64,000 nucleotides of DNA from Agelas oroides (lineage: Eukaryota > Porifera > Demospongiae > Agelasida > Agelasidae): positions 12,343,241 through 12,407,240 of the forward strand of contig OX422186.1 of assembly GCA_949130485.1 (NCBI GenBank). Direction: 5' to 3'. The translations under genes were made by a program, and so were the position numbers. Shown piece by piece: positions 23,201-34,500 of this stretch (within the stretch, counting starts at the first letter, position 1; every line of letters starts with the position of its first letter). The notes beneath the pieces are model-generated. The model saw only the letters and a program-made list of their open reading frames with translations, had not been told where the DNA came from and ran no database searches.

Positions 23201-23464
23201 AGTCCTGGGACAGACAGACAGATGACAATACCAGCAAATGGTACACTGATTGGTCATGTCAGGGACAACCTTGACTGATCAAGGCAGTCGGTACAGTAAC
23301 ATGTGGAGAGTCAATATGGTATACAATAACGGACTGTACCAAGGTTACTGAATTGTTGTAGTACACTATGGTCTATGGAAGAGGCTTCTGTCCTCCTGTG
23401 AGCGAACCATACCAAGGTTAGCCTTGGACATCTGAAGTAATTGGTACTTTGACATATGATGGCA

Positions 23465-23870
23465 TCCTTAGATCACTCACACACAACCATGACCCACACA
23501 CAACCACCACACAACCACCATGACTCACACAACCACCACGACCCACACACAACCACCATCACTCACACACAACCACCATCACTCACACACAACCACCATG
23601 ACCCACACACAACCACCATCACTCACACACAACCACCATGACCCACACACAACCACCATGACCCACACACAACACCATCACTCACACACAACCACCATGA
23701 CCCACACACAACCACCATGACCCACACACAACACCATCACTCACACACAACCACCATGACCCACACACAACCACCATGACCCCCACACAACCACCATGAC
23801 CCACACACAACCACCATCACTCACACACAACCACCATGACCCACACACAACCACCATGACCCACACACAG
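23465..23870 (+). repeat. 20-bp tandem repeat of CACACAACCACCATGACCCA
   Basis: About 20 copies alternating ATGACCCA and ATCACTCA endings. Confidence 0.9.
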
Positions 23871-24059
23871 TGCAACATCACTCTGGTACCCCAAGCCCAT
23901 CTGTTTTCAATCGCACACACACATACTCACTCACTCAATGTAGCCTGTCTCCTGGTAACTTTGAGAGGGGTGCCAGGGGAAGACCCAGGCCATTCGTAGG
24001 AGAAAATTAACGGCCTGGGTACAAGGCTAGGGCGTCTGTCTTGGTATAGTCTGTGAGGT

Positions 24060-24200
24060 TGGTAGGGGGTGAAGATGTATGAGGGTGAGGTGTGAGTGGG
24101 GGTTGAAGGTGAGGGCGTGGGAGAAGTGGGATGGGAGGTGAGGTGGTGAAGGTGAGGGTGTGGGAGAAGTGGGATGGGAGGTGAGGTGGTGAAGGTGAGA
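24060..24200 (+). repeat. G-rich 40-bp tandem repeat
   Basis: Two to three copies containing GGAGGTGAGGTGGTGAAGG and GTGTGGGAGAAGTGGGATG. Confidence 0.8.
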
Positions 24201-24284
24201 CTCCCATGCTAAACTCCTTCCCTCCACCCACAATACTCCCAAATTCAACCCTTGCTTTCTGCATCCACCTGTGCATGTGTGTGA

Positions 24285-24800
24285 TTAAGGACAAACAAGC
24301 CTTCCCCTGGCACCCCTCTCGAAGTTACCAGAGGACAGACTAAGTGAAAGTCTCCCCCTGGGATTGTTCACCAGGGGGTAGACTACACCAAGACAAAGTT
24401 ACCAGAGGACAGACTAAGTGAAGACAGACAAGTCTTCCCCTGGGATTGTTCACCAGGGGCCAGACTACACCAAGACAGACAAGCCTTCCCCTGGCACCCC
24501 TCTCAAAGTTACCAGGAGACAGACTACATTGAGTGAGTGAGTGAGTATGTGTGTGTTAGTGTGTGTGATTGAAAACAGAAAAGCCTTTCAAGTAGTCTGT
24601 CTTCTGGTATACTCTGACAAGGGTGCCAGGGCAGGGCTCGTCTGTCCTCGATTGCAATGACGTGCAACATACATACACTGCAAACTACACACATACATAT
24701 ACATGCATGCAATGCATACGCACAAACACACACTCTGGTACCCCAAAAGGGGTGCCAGGGATAATGAATGAAAAGGTCTTCCCCTGGCACCCCCCTAAAT
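24285..24800 (+). repeat. Dispersed repeats around CTTCCCCTGGCACCCCTCTC
   Basis: Several copies of CTTCCCCTGGCACCCC, and of AAGTTACCAGAGGACAGACT, in both orientations, mixed with TG/CA runs. The complementary GGGGTGCCAGGGGAAG near 23968 and 24744 makes inverted pairs. Confidence 0.75.
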
Positions 24801-25034
24801 TATCATTCATATACATGTATACTGGCTGTCTCGCTGGCTGTCAAGTGCGCCGGCATAAGAATGGCCCATTCGCAAAAAGTCAATATTATTATTCCGCGCT
24901 CAAGAAATTGTGCGCTCTCCATACGCGATCACACTGGCGTTGTTCTTCGCCTTCCGATACAGTTCTTCGCTGTTCGCTCGCGGTCGCCATCGCGCGCGTT
25001 TTGTTCATGCTCATCTAGCTAGTCTACTTTTCTT

Positions 25035-25386
25035 AGGCCACTATTTGTTGCATATAGTTTCTCATCAGGAACTTTCTCTAAAGTTCGTGCGGGCGGGCGG
25101 CCATTACCATTATTCGCCAAACGCAAAAACGTTCGGCTCCTGAGTCGCGAGGCCACGCTTCCTGTAAAAGAAGTAAAGTCTGGGGGTAAGCGCTCCGGCA
25201 TTTTAGGTAGTGAGACACCTTTTAGCTGTTGTGCAGTTCACTGAGTAGCGAGAAATCAACATGTAAATCAGCAGCATCGACGCGTACAGAGCGTGAGATC
25301 GATAAAGTATACATGGCCAGCGAAGCGGGTCCCAAAAAAGCCTGCGGGCGGGGGATGAGAAACTAATATGCAACAAATAATGGCCT
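25035..25386. mobile_element. MITE with 32-bp terminal inverted repeats, copy 1
   Basis: A 352-bp element. The left end AGGCCACTATTTGTTGCATA and the right end are inverted matches over about 32 bp with two differences. A diverged full-length copy lies at about 52549-52910, sharing GTTCRTGCGRGCRGG, CCATTACCATTAT and GCGGGTCCCAAAAAAGC. No clear target duplication and no transposase. Confidence 0.8.
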
Positions 25387-25557
25387 CATCTTACCTGTTT
25401 CAACCGTCTTTGCTCCCGATGTCTTTCGGCTTGGCGTAGCGCTTCCCCCTCCACCAGTGACCATTCTCTCTGCTCGCTCCGATCTGCTTTATTGTCGACA
25501 GAGTGCTTTCCCTTCGCTCCACATAAGCTCTTCCAAACTTCTCCGATCAGCAGCACA

Positions 25558-25634
25558 ATGCGTATCCACGTGCACTTCGAATTTGGCGGGACATATGTAT
25601 GCCCGCCAAATTCGAAGTGCACGTGGATACGCAT
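25558..25634. repeat. Perfect 33-bp inverted repeat with 11-bp spacer
   Basis: Left arm 25558-25590 and right arm 25602-25634 are exact reverse complements, around the spacer ACATATGTATG. No target duplication was seen. Confidence 0.9.
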
Positions 25635-25639
25635 GCGCA

Positions 25640-26350
25640 AAACCGTGCATTGCAAATGGCTTCCTTGCTAAGTTCTGTAATTCATTTTGCCTGCATGTTG
25701 AGCTAGTGTATCTTGTGCCTACCTTTTCATATGTATACATTATACCTCGTGCTCCCCTGTGGGCTTTTCGATTAAACCTTTGAACCTCATTACTTCATGC
25801 ATGCATCCACTATGTATGAACACTACAGTCTCTTTGCTCCACTGCCTGCATGCACACAATACAAGTGACACAATTATATGTTAAGTCTAAATGGTCATCA
25901 ACCAAGTTTACATTTTAGCAGGAAGAAATTTTATAGTATACTGGAGCATACATCCACAAGCCTTATACACCACCCCCACCCTAACAACTGTGTATCACCC
26001 ACTAACTGTACAAGTAGTAGAGAACTTGCTCCACCCAGGTTCAAGTTTATATCAGAGTTTTATTGAAGATATTGCCATGTTACAAACTGTAATGAGGGAC
26101 AAGAAGTGCATGACACTCACAGATCTCTACAATGATCCACGGACATGCAACATACGACTGTTCATCTGCATGCTTCTAGCATGATTTGTATACATTGAAG
26201 ATCAGCGGTATAATACTGGTGATGACCAGGTTCCAGGAACCCTCGACTGAATGTAATCTTTGAAATCTGTCTCACAAAATCTTCCAAGATTGTCATACTC
26301 TGCCACATCAATCATGTTCAAATTGGGTGTGCCGCAGTGTTCACCATTTT
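25640..26350. other. Intergenic, no gene recognised
   Basis: AT-rich stretch; a plus-strand open frame at about 25891-26184 has no recognisable motif. Confidence 0.4.
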
Positions 26351-27144
26351 TTAATACAGCTTGCGAGGAAATTTTCGTGGGCGGTCTGGTGTTGGCATCC
26401 ACTGTTTGCTAGAGCAAGCACTGTCCTTGCCGTTGTCAAGGAGGTCCAGAAAATCACTAGACTGAGGGGCACCGTCTATTTCTGTGGGAGGGCAGCATGG
26501 TGGCAGTGCTGTCGTCAGCAGCAGAATGATAGCTGGAAGGGAGTCTGTGATGGGGGGAAGGTGGGAGTGGGTGGAGGAAGGAGGATGGGAGTGAGTGGAG
26601 GTGGAGGGAGGCTGGGAGGGGTTGGTATTGGCTCCAAACAGCATTACAATGTATAACAGGTTGCACCTGGTTGGTTGCATTCCATAGCATGCCACACCCT
26701 CAGCAAGTGGGGATCCGCAGGCAATTGGCTCCTCATGCAGCCAGACAACGCGAGAGTTGAGAATAATTGCTGGGGTCACTGTGTGTGCGTGTGTGTGTGT
26801 GTGCGATAGTGTATGCATGTGTACAATTTGAAATTGTCACAGTGAAAGTCAGTGAGTCTGTGTGGCAGGAAACTATAGCTCTCAAGGTCACCATGCTGTG
26901 ATAAGCTCAAGCCATGAAAAGCTGTCACTATGGGACAGACATGACTGAAACCGGTTACCTTTGATTTCATGAGTTTTCTCAGCTCAGTCTTGACGTTCCT
27001 GAGGTAGTCAGTGCCTGGGAAAAGCTCCTCTGGGTAGAGACTGTCAGCAAGGCGCTGTGCAATCTCTTGGAGGGGAATCTTTGCAATTGGAGAGGGGGGA
27101 GAGGGAGGGAGGAGTGCAAGTGTGAGGAGAACAGTCCATCTCAT
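26351..27144 (-). CDS. Unrecognised multi-exon gene, putative secreted protein
   Basis: The first exon (26959-27144) starts with ATG and a signal-peptide-like segment (MRWTVLLTLALLPPS), then IAQRLADSLYPEELFPGTDY and a basic LRKLMKSK before a gtaacc donor. A middle exon near 26664-26787 reads NSRVVWLHEEPIACGSPL in one frame. A last exon up to about 26543 reads DFLDLLDNGKDSACSS and ends RKFPRKLY before a TAA at 26351. Phases between the three pieces could not be reconciled by eye, so an exon or site is wrong. No domain recognised; several cysteines and the leader suggest secretion. Confidence 0.4.
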
Positions 27145-28090
27145 TGCTGTATGTGTGAGTGTGCGAGTGAGAAAGGGGTTTGTGCAGTAGTCAGTATGTA
27201 ATAGCCACATGGAGTTAAGTTGGTCTTGCCCAAACATACGGAAAAACCATTTTCCATATTTTGTACAAGGCCAGGTAGACAATTCCCATAATACTGTCTG
27301 CTGTTAGTAATAGAATAGGCCGCTATAGCTGTTTTCTGACCATGAAGGTTCTCCCTTGCCCATCCCACCGGGTGGTGCATTCTCGGGTTTAGGAGAGGTG
27401 ATGTGATTTTGTGGGAGGTTCTGCAGAGGTTGGATGAGAACACGCTTTAGGTCCTGATTGTGCTTGTGGATGTAACATGGGCATTAGGTTGGGAACTGCC
27501 TGATCGTGCTTGTGAATGTAACATGGGACTGTGTCCGACTGTTTCGTCCTATTTACAAAATTCATGTAAGCTAACGCTCTGAATGGAATGCCTGGACCAT
27601 ACATGTAAGCTAATGCATAACAGTAGCTAGCTATCTGTAGCCATTGTTCCATTTGGATCGGGGAGTGGCCTGGGAATTAATTGTGCATTTGTGTGTCGGA
27701 GCATGATGTTTGGTGCGTCAGTTGTTATATCACTTGCTTGTTTGGGGCATGTGTTGTTTCCAGTTTATTTTTTAATCTTGGTTGTGGTTGTGCTGGTATC
27801 TTCCCCATTCATGCAGTCACCACCCTCCCACCAACCTCCCATGCTCCCCATTCATGTAGTCACCACCCTCCCACCAACCTCCCATGTCATGTGTTACATC
27901 CACATACACAATTAGGAAACTATGAGCCTTCAACTCTAAGCTATAGCTACTTAAATTATGCAGTTTCTATTAATATCTTCTGTTTGTCTGCTTCTTTGTC
28001 TTCTCTCCCATGTGAAATCGTTCTTGTAATGCCGCCATCCAGGGGTCACCAGAGTGGCTCTCGTGGGGGTGCCCAAACAGGGATACTCTC
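27145..28090. other. Intergenic, no gene recognised
   Basis: Contains a short direct repeat of TCACCACCCTCCCACCAACC near 27817 and 27861; no exon supported. Confidence 0.4.
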
Positions 28091-28095
28091 CTTAA

Positions 28096-29092
28096 CGTGG
28101 CAGGGGAAGTCACTCGGCGGAGGTTACGAAAACATAAACCTGGGTTACAGTCAGGACCAGTGTTGCTCCTAGTTTCAGGGTTAGGGTTTGGTTTAGGGCA
28201 ATCTTGCGTTGCCTAATTTTAAAAATGGGTTTTAGTAGCTTATTAATATATTCATGAGCCAAAATTGCCACTCGATGGATGCATCTACATGCTCACTGTA
28301 GGTAGCGTCCTAACCACCAATGTATCTCAAATCATTCTGTGCCAGCTTTTGTTCAGAGCTACTCCCAAAGTCAGGCTAGACTCATGTTTGTCACTACTCC
28401 TGGAATGGACAACTTTGACTGCACCAAAATGAATGCACATTTCACAGCTTGTCTACGGGAGGGGCTCATTCACGAGTGCAAGCAAGCATTACTAGCCCCA
28501 CCTCTCCCCCTTATGTCGCTAAACAACTCACGGGCTCTGTTCCACACACAAACACCGTTCAGCTTTCCTGTCAATGGCAACGTAGTACCAACGATATATT
28601 GCGCATTCTAGTTAAAGCCCAGCCCAGCACTCGAAGCACCGGGCCACGATCACCTACTAGGCTTGGCATTCGATCGCAAGACCTGGGCCTGCCCAATGAG
28701 TACAGTCTTGGCCACTGTGGCCTTTCTGCTGCTTCTAGACACAAGCTTGCTTTCACAAGCAGGCACTTCACACTACTCACAGCTACTGACACTACAGCAC
28801 TCTACTAAATTCCTTTTTTTTCTTCTTTTTTTTAAGTCGATCTAAGCTTATCTTCAAAGTTCCGACCACCACATGAGGGGTTCCGCCAGGCCACATCTTA
28901 ACTAACTTAATTATAAACTGATTATTGGATGTCAATGCCGACAGGAAATGGGGAAAATCCCCAATTTTACGGACCGTGAACGGATGAAGTCTCCCAAAAC
29001 GGACTGTGCGCTAAAAGTTTACAAAGACAAAGAATTCTATCAGCTTGGATTCCAGGTTTGTTGACCTTGAAAACACAGGGTTCCCTGCCACC
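28096..29092. mobile_element. Non-autonomous TTAA-flanked DNA transposon, copy 2
   Basis: Similar along its length to 12310-13311. The ends read CGTGGCAGGG and CCCTGCCACC. The left TTAA (28092-28095) is intact; on the right it reads TTAG (29093-29096). Small indels separate the two copies, and no transposase is encoded. Confidence 0.8.
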
Positions 29093-29114
29093 TTAGGTGG
29101 AGGTTATAAAGAAG

Positions 29115-30115
29115 AAGAAGAAGGGGGTGCTGTGAGGTGGTGGATTATGGCAGAGTGTTTCTCATGGGGTGTGGTGGGGTGGATTATGGCAGAGTGTTTC
29201 TCATGGGGTGTGGTGGGGTGGATTATGGCATAGTGTTTCTCATGGGGTGTGGTGGGGTGGATTATGGCAGAGTGTTTCTCATGGGGTGTGAGGTGGTGGA
29301 TTATGGCAGAGTGTTTCTCATGGGGTGTGGTGGGGTGGATTATGGCATAGTGTTTCTCATGGGGTGTGGTGGGGTGGATTATGGCAGAGTGTTTCTCATG
29401 GGGTGTGGTGGGGTGGATTATGGCAGAGTGGTTCTCATGGGGTGTGGTGGGGTGGATTATGGCAGAGTGGTTCTCATGGGGTGTGGTGGGGTGGATTATG
29501 GCAGAGTGGTTCTCATGGGGTGCTGTTAGTCTCACGTAGCCAGACTCTCGCAGGGAGGGAGAGTCTGGTCAACTGCCCATATAAGACTTGTTCCAACACC
29601 CACCCCAACTGGGGTGGGCGATAAGTGCCTTCACGGCCGCAGTGTTTATATCTGCAGCTATAATAGCGACGTGTCAAGTGAACGAAGCCTCACTCACACT
29701 AATTATCGCGAAGCAATTTAAACTCTGTGGTTCGCAGCTACTTATCGCCCACCCCAGTTGGGGTGGGTGTTGGAACAAGTCTTATATGGGCAGTTGACCA
29801 GACTCTCCTCCCTGCGAGAGTCTGGCTACACGAGACTAGGGTGCTGTCGGGTGGTGGCAGAGTGTTTCTCATGGGGTGCTGTCGGGTGGTGGCAGAGTGT
29901 TTCTCATGGTGTGCTGTCGGGTGGTGGCAGAGTGGTTCTCATGGGGTGCTGTCGGGTGGTGGCAGAGTGGTTCTCATGGGGTGCTGTCGGGTGGTGGCAG
30001 AGTGGTTCTCATGGGGTGCTGTCGGGTGGTGGCAGAGTGGTTCTCATGGGGTGCTGTCGGGTGGTGGCAGAGTGGTTCTCATGGGGTGCTGTCGGGTGGT
30101 GGCAGAGTGTTTCTC
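29115..30115 (+). repeat. About 36-bp minisatellite, interrupted by a MITE
   Basis: Left block (29137-29526) has units with GGATTATGGCAGAGTGTTTC and TCATGGGGTGTGGTGG; right block (29839-30115) has the shorter GGTGGTGGCAGAGTGGTTCT and CATGGGGTGCTGTCGG version. The two variants meet only at the inserted element at 29527-29838. Confidence 0.9.
29527..29838. mobile_element. 312-bp TAGYCTCG-family MITE inserted in a minisatellite
   Basis: The arms are about 100 bp each and nearly perfect (left begins TAGTCTCACGTAGCCAGAC, right ends with its complement), including an inner CCACCCCAACTGGGGTGGG palindrome. It is flanked by GGGTGCTGT on both sides (29518-29526 and 29839-29847), a 9-bp duplication that is also part of the surrounding minisatellite unit. 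Confidence 0.8.
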
Positions 30116-30230
30116 AACTTCTCAGGCTTAAACGAGGCCACAGCACCCCATGAGAACTTCTCGTGGGGTGCTGTACAAACTGCGAAAGATGTGGGCGGGT
30201 CTGAGAAATTGTGGTCTCAAAGGCGGCTGA

Positions 30231-30749
30231 GGCCTGTCACGAAGTAACTTGCCCCCCGAAGTATAGTGTCCCCCAGGGGCAAGTTACTGCGAAGTAAACC
30301 GTCCCCCTTTGAAGTCATTTGCCGAGACGGAGGAAGGCAGTGTAGAGGCCGAAGAGGCTACGTTTTGTTGTTTTATGTACTACATAACTGTTGTTATAAT
30401 TACTTGTTGATTGGTGGAATACTTTCTTCAAACATACTTGTGATCAAAATACTTTTGTGTGCTGGACTCTCTGCTTCATTGTAGATTTTCCGCCGGACAC
30501 TCTACTTCGAAGTAAGTTGTCCCCAGGACACTCTACTTCGAAGTAAATTGTCCCCCGGACACTTTACTTCGAAGCAAACTGTCCCCTCACAAGGGGGACA
30601 ATCTACTTCGAGGGGGTCACTTTCCTTCGAAGCAAAGTGTCCGGGGCGGACAGTTTGCTTCGAATAAAGTGTCCGGGGGACAGTTTACTTCGAAGTAACT
30701 TGCCCCCCGGACAATTTACTTCGGGGGGCAAGTTACTTCGTGACAGGCC
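30231..30749. mobile_element. Foldback element built from TTCGAAG palindromes
   Basis: The ends GGCCTGTCACGAAGTAACTT and its complement form terminal inverted repeats of at least 33 bp, extended outward by GGCTGA/TCAGCC with a 1-bp offset. The right half (30490-30735) is a dense set of short blocks such as TTTACTTCGAAGTAAAYTGT and GTCCCCCGGACA in both orientations. Confidence 0.65.
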
Positions 30750-30791
30750 GTCAGCCACACCCACAATCCGAGACCACGCGGTTGTGGCAAG

Positions 30792-31402
30792 CAGTGGCGG
30801 ATTTAGGGGGGGTAAGGGGGGTGCAAATGCACCCCCCTTTGGCGGCTAGTAATGTATTTTGCGTACATAACTGTACGAGTCCATCAAATGATTATGCAGC
30901 AGTGGCATGCAGCAACAACAACCAGGCACAGCTACACACTCACATATCAGTTCCTTACTGATCTCCAGACGTTTGACTAGGCCTAGAGTTGCTTCGAGAT
31001 ATTCAGTTCGGCCCGAGGGATCCGCCACGGCGTACGAGATTTCGAAATCCACTGGATTTGACGTGGATTTCGGATTTCAGAGTGGATTTCTGGATTTCAC
31101 AGTGGATTTCTGGATTTCAGTTTGGATTTCTGCCGACAGGTTTGTAGTTTTGGTTAACTAAATTTTAAAAAGGCCATACTGAAATGTATTTAGTTAAAGT
31201 TATAGTTAACTAAAACAACACCGTCGGACAGTCCGAAGCTTTTGTGACGGACCCCTCGGTTCGGCCTTCCAGCTATATTTTATTTTTATTGTAAGAATGC
31301 GTTTACGTGACCGAAAGTGGGCGTGGCAACCCCAAAAATTTCCGGCGCGCTTTGCGCGCCGGTGACTCAACCCCCCTTTCTAAATTTCTAGATCCGCCAC
31401 TG
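30792..31402. mobile_element. 611-bp DNA transposon relic with CAGTGGCGGATYTAG ends
   Basis: The left end CAGTGGCGGATTTAG and right end CTAGATCCGCCACTG are inverted repeats. GCAAG precedes (30787-30791) and follows (31403-31407), a 5-bp target duplication. Inside lie a G-run near each end and a small tandem GGATTTCTGGATTTCASAGT at 31060-31130. No transposase. Confidence 0.75.
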
Positions 31403-31567
31403 GCAAGGGTTAGGCAAACGATGAAGCGTAAGAATGCTGCCTCGGAAACAAATGCGGTAAGCGAGAGGAAGGCTAGTTTGAGGGTCGAACGAGTTCTGTG
31501 TCTGTTAAATAGTCGAAAGAAGCATTTTATTTGAGCCATGATTTGGCATCTCTCAGCCGGTCCCCAG

Positions 31568-34500
31568 GGGGCGTGCAAGGGATGGTGGGGCGGAGAGCGA
31601 GGTGAGAGTGGTGCAGGGTGGCGTCGAGGAGACAGACAGCTATGTCAAGTAGGTGATTTGTAGTCCTCATGTCTTTTGAACTGTGACCTTTCAACTTCAT
31701 TTTTGTGACAGAAAGGGCAACCTCAAGCGAATCTTCAGACCGAAGGATTCCATCCTTACGTAAGTTCCTTGTGGCACCCCTTGTGAAACATGTGACTACC
31801 CCCTGTCCCCCACCCCAGGGAGCTGACCTCAACTGACAAGAATATGGAGGCAATGTATCACGTATTTATGGTGATGGTAATCACAGCTATTGCATACTCT
31901 CTGCTCAAAGATACCGTTGAGGCTGGAGAGTGAGTTGGGAACTTCATTTAGCCATCACAGCTTTCATGATGACAGTGTACAAGTAGTACCCCTCTCCCTT
32001 CACACACACAGACCTAGTGTGGACATGGCCTACTATTTCTCAGGTTTTGGCCCTGCCCAACAGCAGTTGCTCGCCTGCCTGGTTTGGCTCCCTCTTCAAC
32101 TGGCAGCACTCACTATCTACCCAGCCTTCAAGGTACGTGCTGCACACACACTGTGCCTTCAAGGTACGTGCTGCACACACACTGTGCCTTCAAGGTACGT
32201 GCTGCACACACACTGTGCCTTCAAGGTACGTGCTGCACACACACTGTGCCTTCAAGGTACGTGCTGCACACACACTGTGCCTTCAAGGTATGTGCTGCAC
32301 ACACACTGTGCCTTCAAGGTATGTGCTGCACACACACTGTGCCTTCAAGGTACGTGCTGCACACACACCGTGCCTTCAAGGTGCGTGCTGCACACACACT
32401 GTGCCTTCAAGGTACGTGCTGCACACACCGTGCCTTCAAGGTACGTGCTGCACACACACCGTGCCTTCAAGGTACGTGCTGCACACACTGTGCCTTCAAG
32501 GTACGTGCTGCACACACACCGTGCCTTCAAGGTGCGTGCTGCACACACACCGTGCCTTCAAGGTACGTGCTGCACACACTGTGCCTTCAAGGTACGTGCT
32601 GCACACACACCGTGCCTTCAAGGTGCGTGCTGCACACACACCGTGCCTTCAAGGTACGTGCTGCACACACACCGTGCCTTCAAGGTACGTGTTGCACACA
32701 CACCGTGCCTTCAAGGTGCGTGCTGCACACACCGTGCCTTCAAGGTACGTGCTGCACACACACTGTGCCTTCAAGGTACGTGCTGCACACACACCGTGCC
32801 TTCAAGGTGCGTGCTGCACACACACTGTGCCTTTTCTGCTTCTGCCACAGGTCTGGGAGTTTCTTCGCCCCAGAGCCCCTCTAATCACTGACATTACCTT
32901 CATCATTCTCACCATTGTGTACAACTTGACGGCACACACAGTTGTGGTATCTTCAATTATGACCTTTAACTTTTTCCCAGTACCTTCCGCTGTACTCTCT
33001 GTAGAGCAGGTCAGTCCTTACCCTCAGTCTAGTCACCAGTCTGTCTGTTATACTGGCTATTTCCGGTCTGCACAGCTACGCTTCACTATGAAAAGCTACT
33101 CATTCATTCGTGAGAATGCATACAAGGTGCTACATCCATGGAACAAGGATGACGACTCGGGTAATCCTCTCTGGCTGTGTCTCACACAATCGTAAATGCA
33201 CATGTCATACTCATACTCATGCACGTGCAGGTCCTACAATGTGGTATGCTGGTCAGATGGAGCCTCAGGTCGGCTCCTTCTCGCAGTATCTCTACTTTCT
33301 CTTTGCCCCGACTGCTCTTTACAGAGACAACTACCCTAGGTAGGTACACATGGCAGGGAGGGGGCAGAGGGACACTACCCTAGGTAGGTACACATGGCAT
33401 GGAGGGGGCAGAGGGACATGGGGACATGTTCTTTGCTCATTTGTGCAGAAATCCACGCATCAGAAAACTGCGAGTCCTTTCTCACTTGACCAAGGTATGC
33501 ATGCAGAGACATAGCAGCTTACTTCAGCTAACCTGTCAACAATAACTTGCAGTATTATACAGCACATTAACACTGCGAATGACTTCACTTCCCCATACAG
33601 TGTGCAATATGCGTTGCATTTGTGACCATCTTGTGCAAGGAGATATTCGCCAGCTACCCAGTCCGGTCAGTGGTAGGTAATCCACAAGTGAGCCAACTTA
33701 GGTTACACTGACCATCTACCTCACAGCCAAAGCAAGACTCTTGCGTACACATTTCTGACGTGCATGCTGTGGGGTCTTGTGCTTCAGTTCATGGCTGGCT
33801 ACTTCTTCCTACACTCCTGGTCCAATCTCTTTGGGGAGTTGCTCAGATTCGCTGACAGAAGTTTCTATTCTGTGAGTGTTTCCTTACCTGCCACAGAGGC
33901 ACACTGATGTACCCTCGTCTGTTGGTGTACAGGATTGGTGGACCTGCACCTCCTTCTCCTCCTTCTACCGCAAGTGGAACCTCCTGGTCCACGACTGGAT
34001 CAAAGCCTACATCTACCAAGACCTCAAAGATGTAAGTCTCCTGTAGCTCAGTTTGAGGCACGTGAGTCTCCTGTAGCTCAGTTTGAGGGACGTGAGTCTC
34101 CTGTAGCTCAGTTTGAGTGACGTGAGTCTCCTGTAGCTCAGCTTGAGGGACGCGAGTCTCCTGTAGCTCAGCTTGAGTGACGTGAGTCTCCTGTAGCTCA
34201 GTTTGAGGGACGTGAGTCTCCTGTAGCTCAGCTTGAGGGACGTGAGTCTCCTGTAGCTCAGCTTGAGGGACGTGAGTCTCCTGTAGCTCAGCTTGAGTGA
34301 CGTGAGTCTCCTGTAGCTCAGTTTGAGTGACGTGAGTCTCCTGTAGCTCAGTTTGAGTGACGTGAGTCTCCTGTAGCTCAGTTTGAGGGACGTGAGTCTC
34401 CTGTAGCTCAGTTTGAGTGACGTGAGTCTCCTGTAGCTCAGTTTGAGGGACGTGAGTCTCCTGTAGCTCAGTTTGAGTGACGTGAGTCTCCTGTAGCTCA

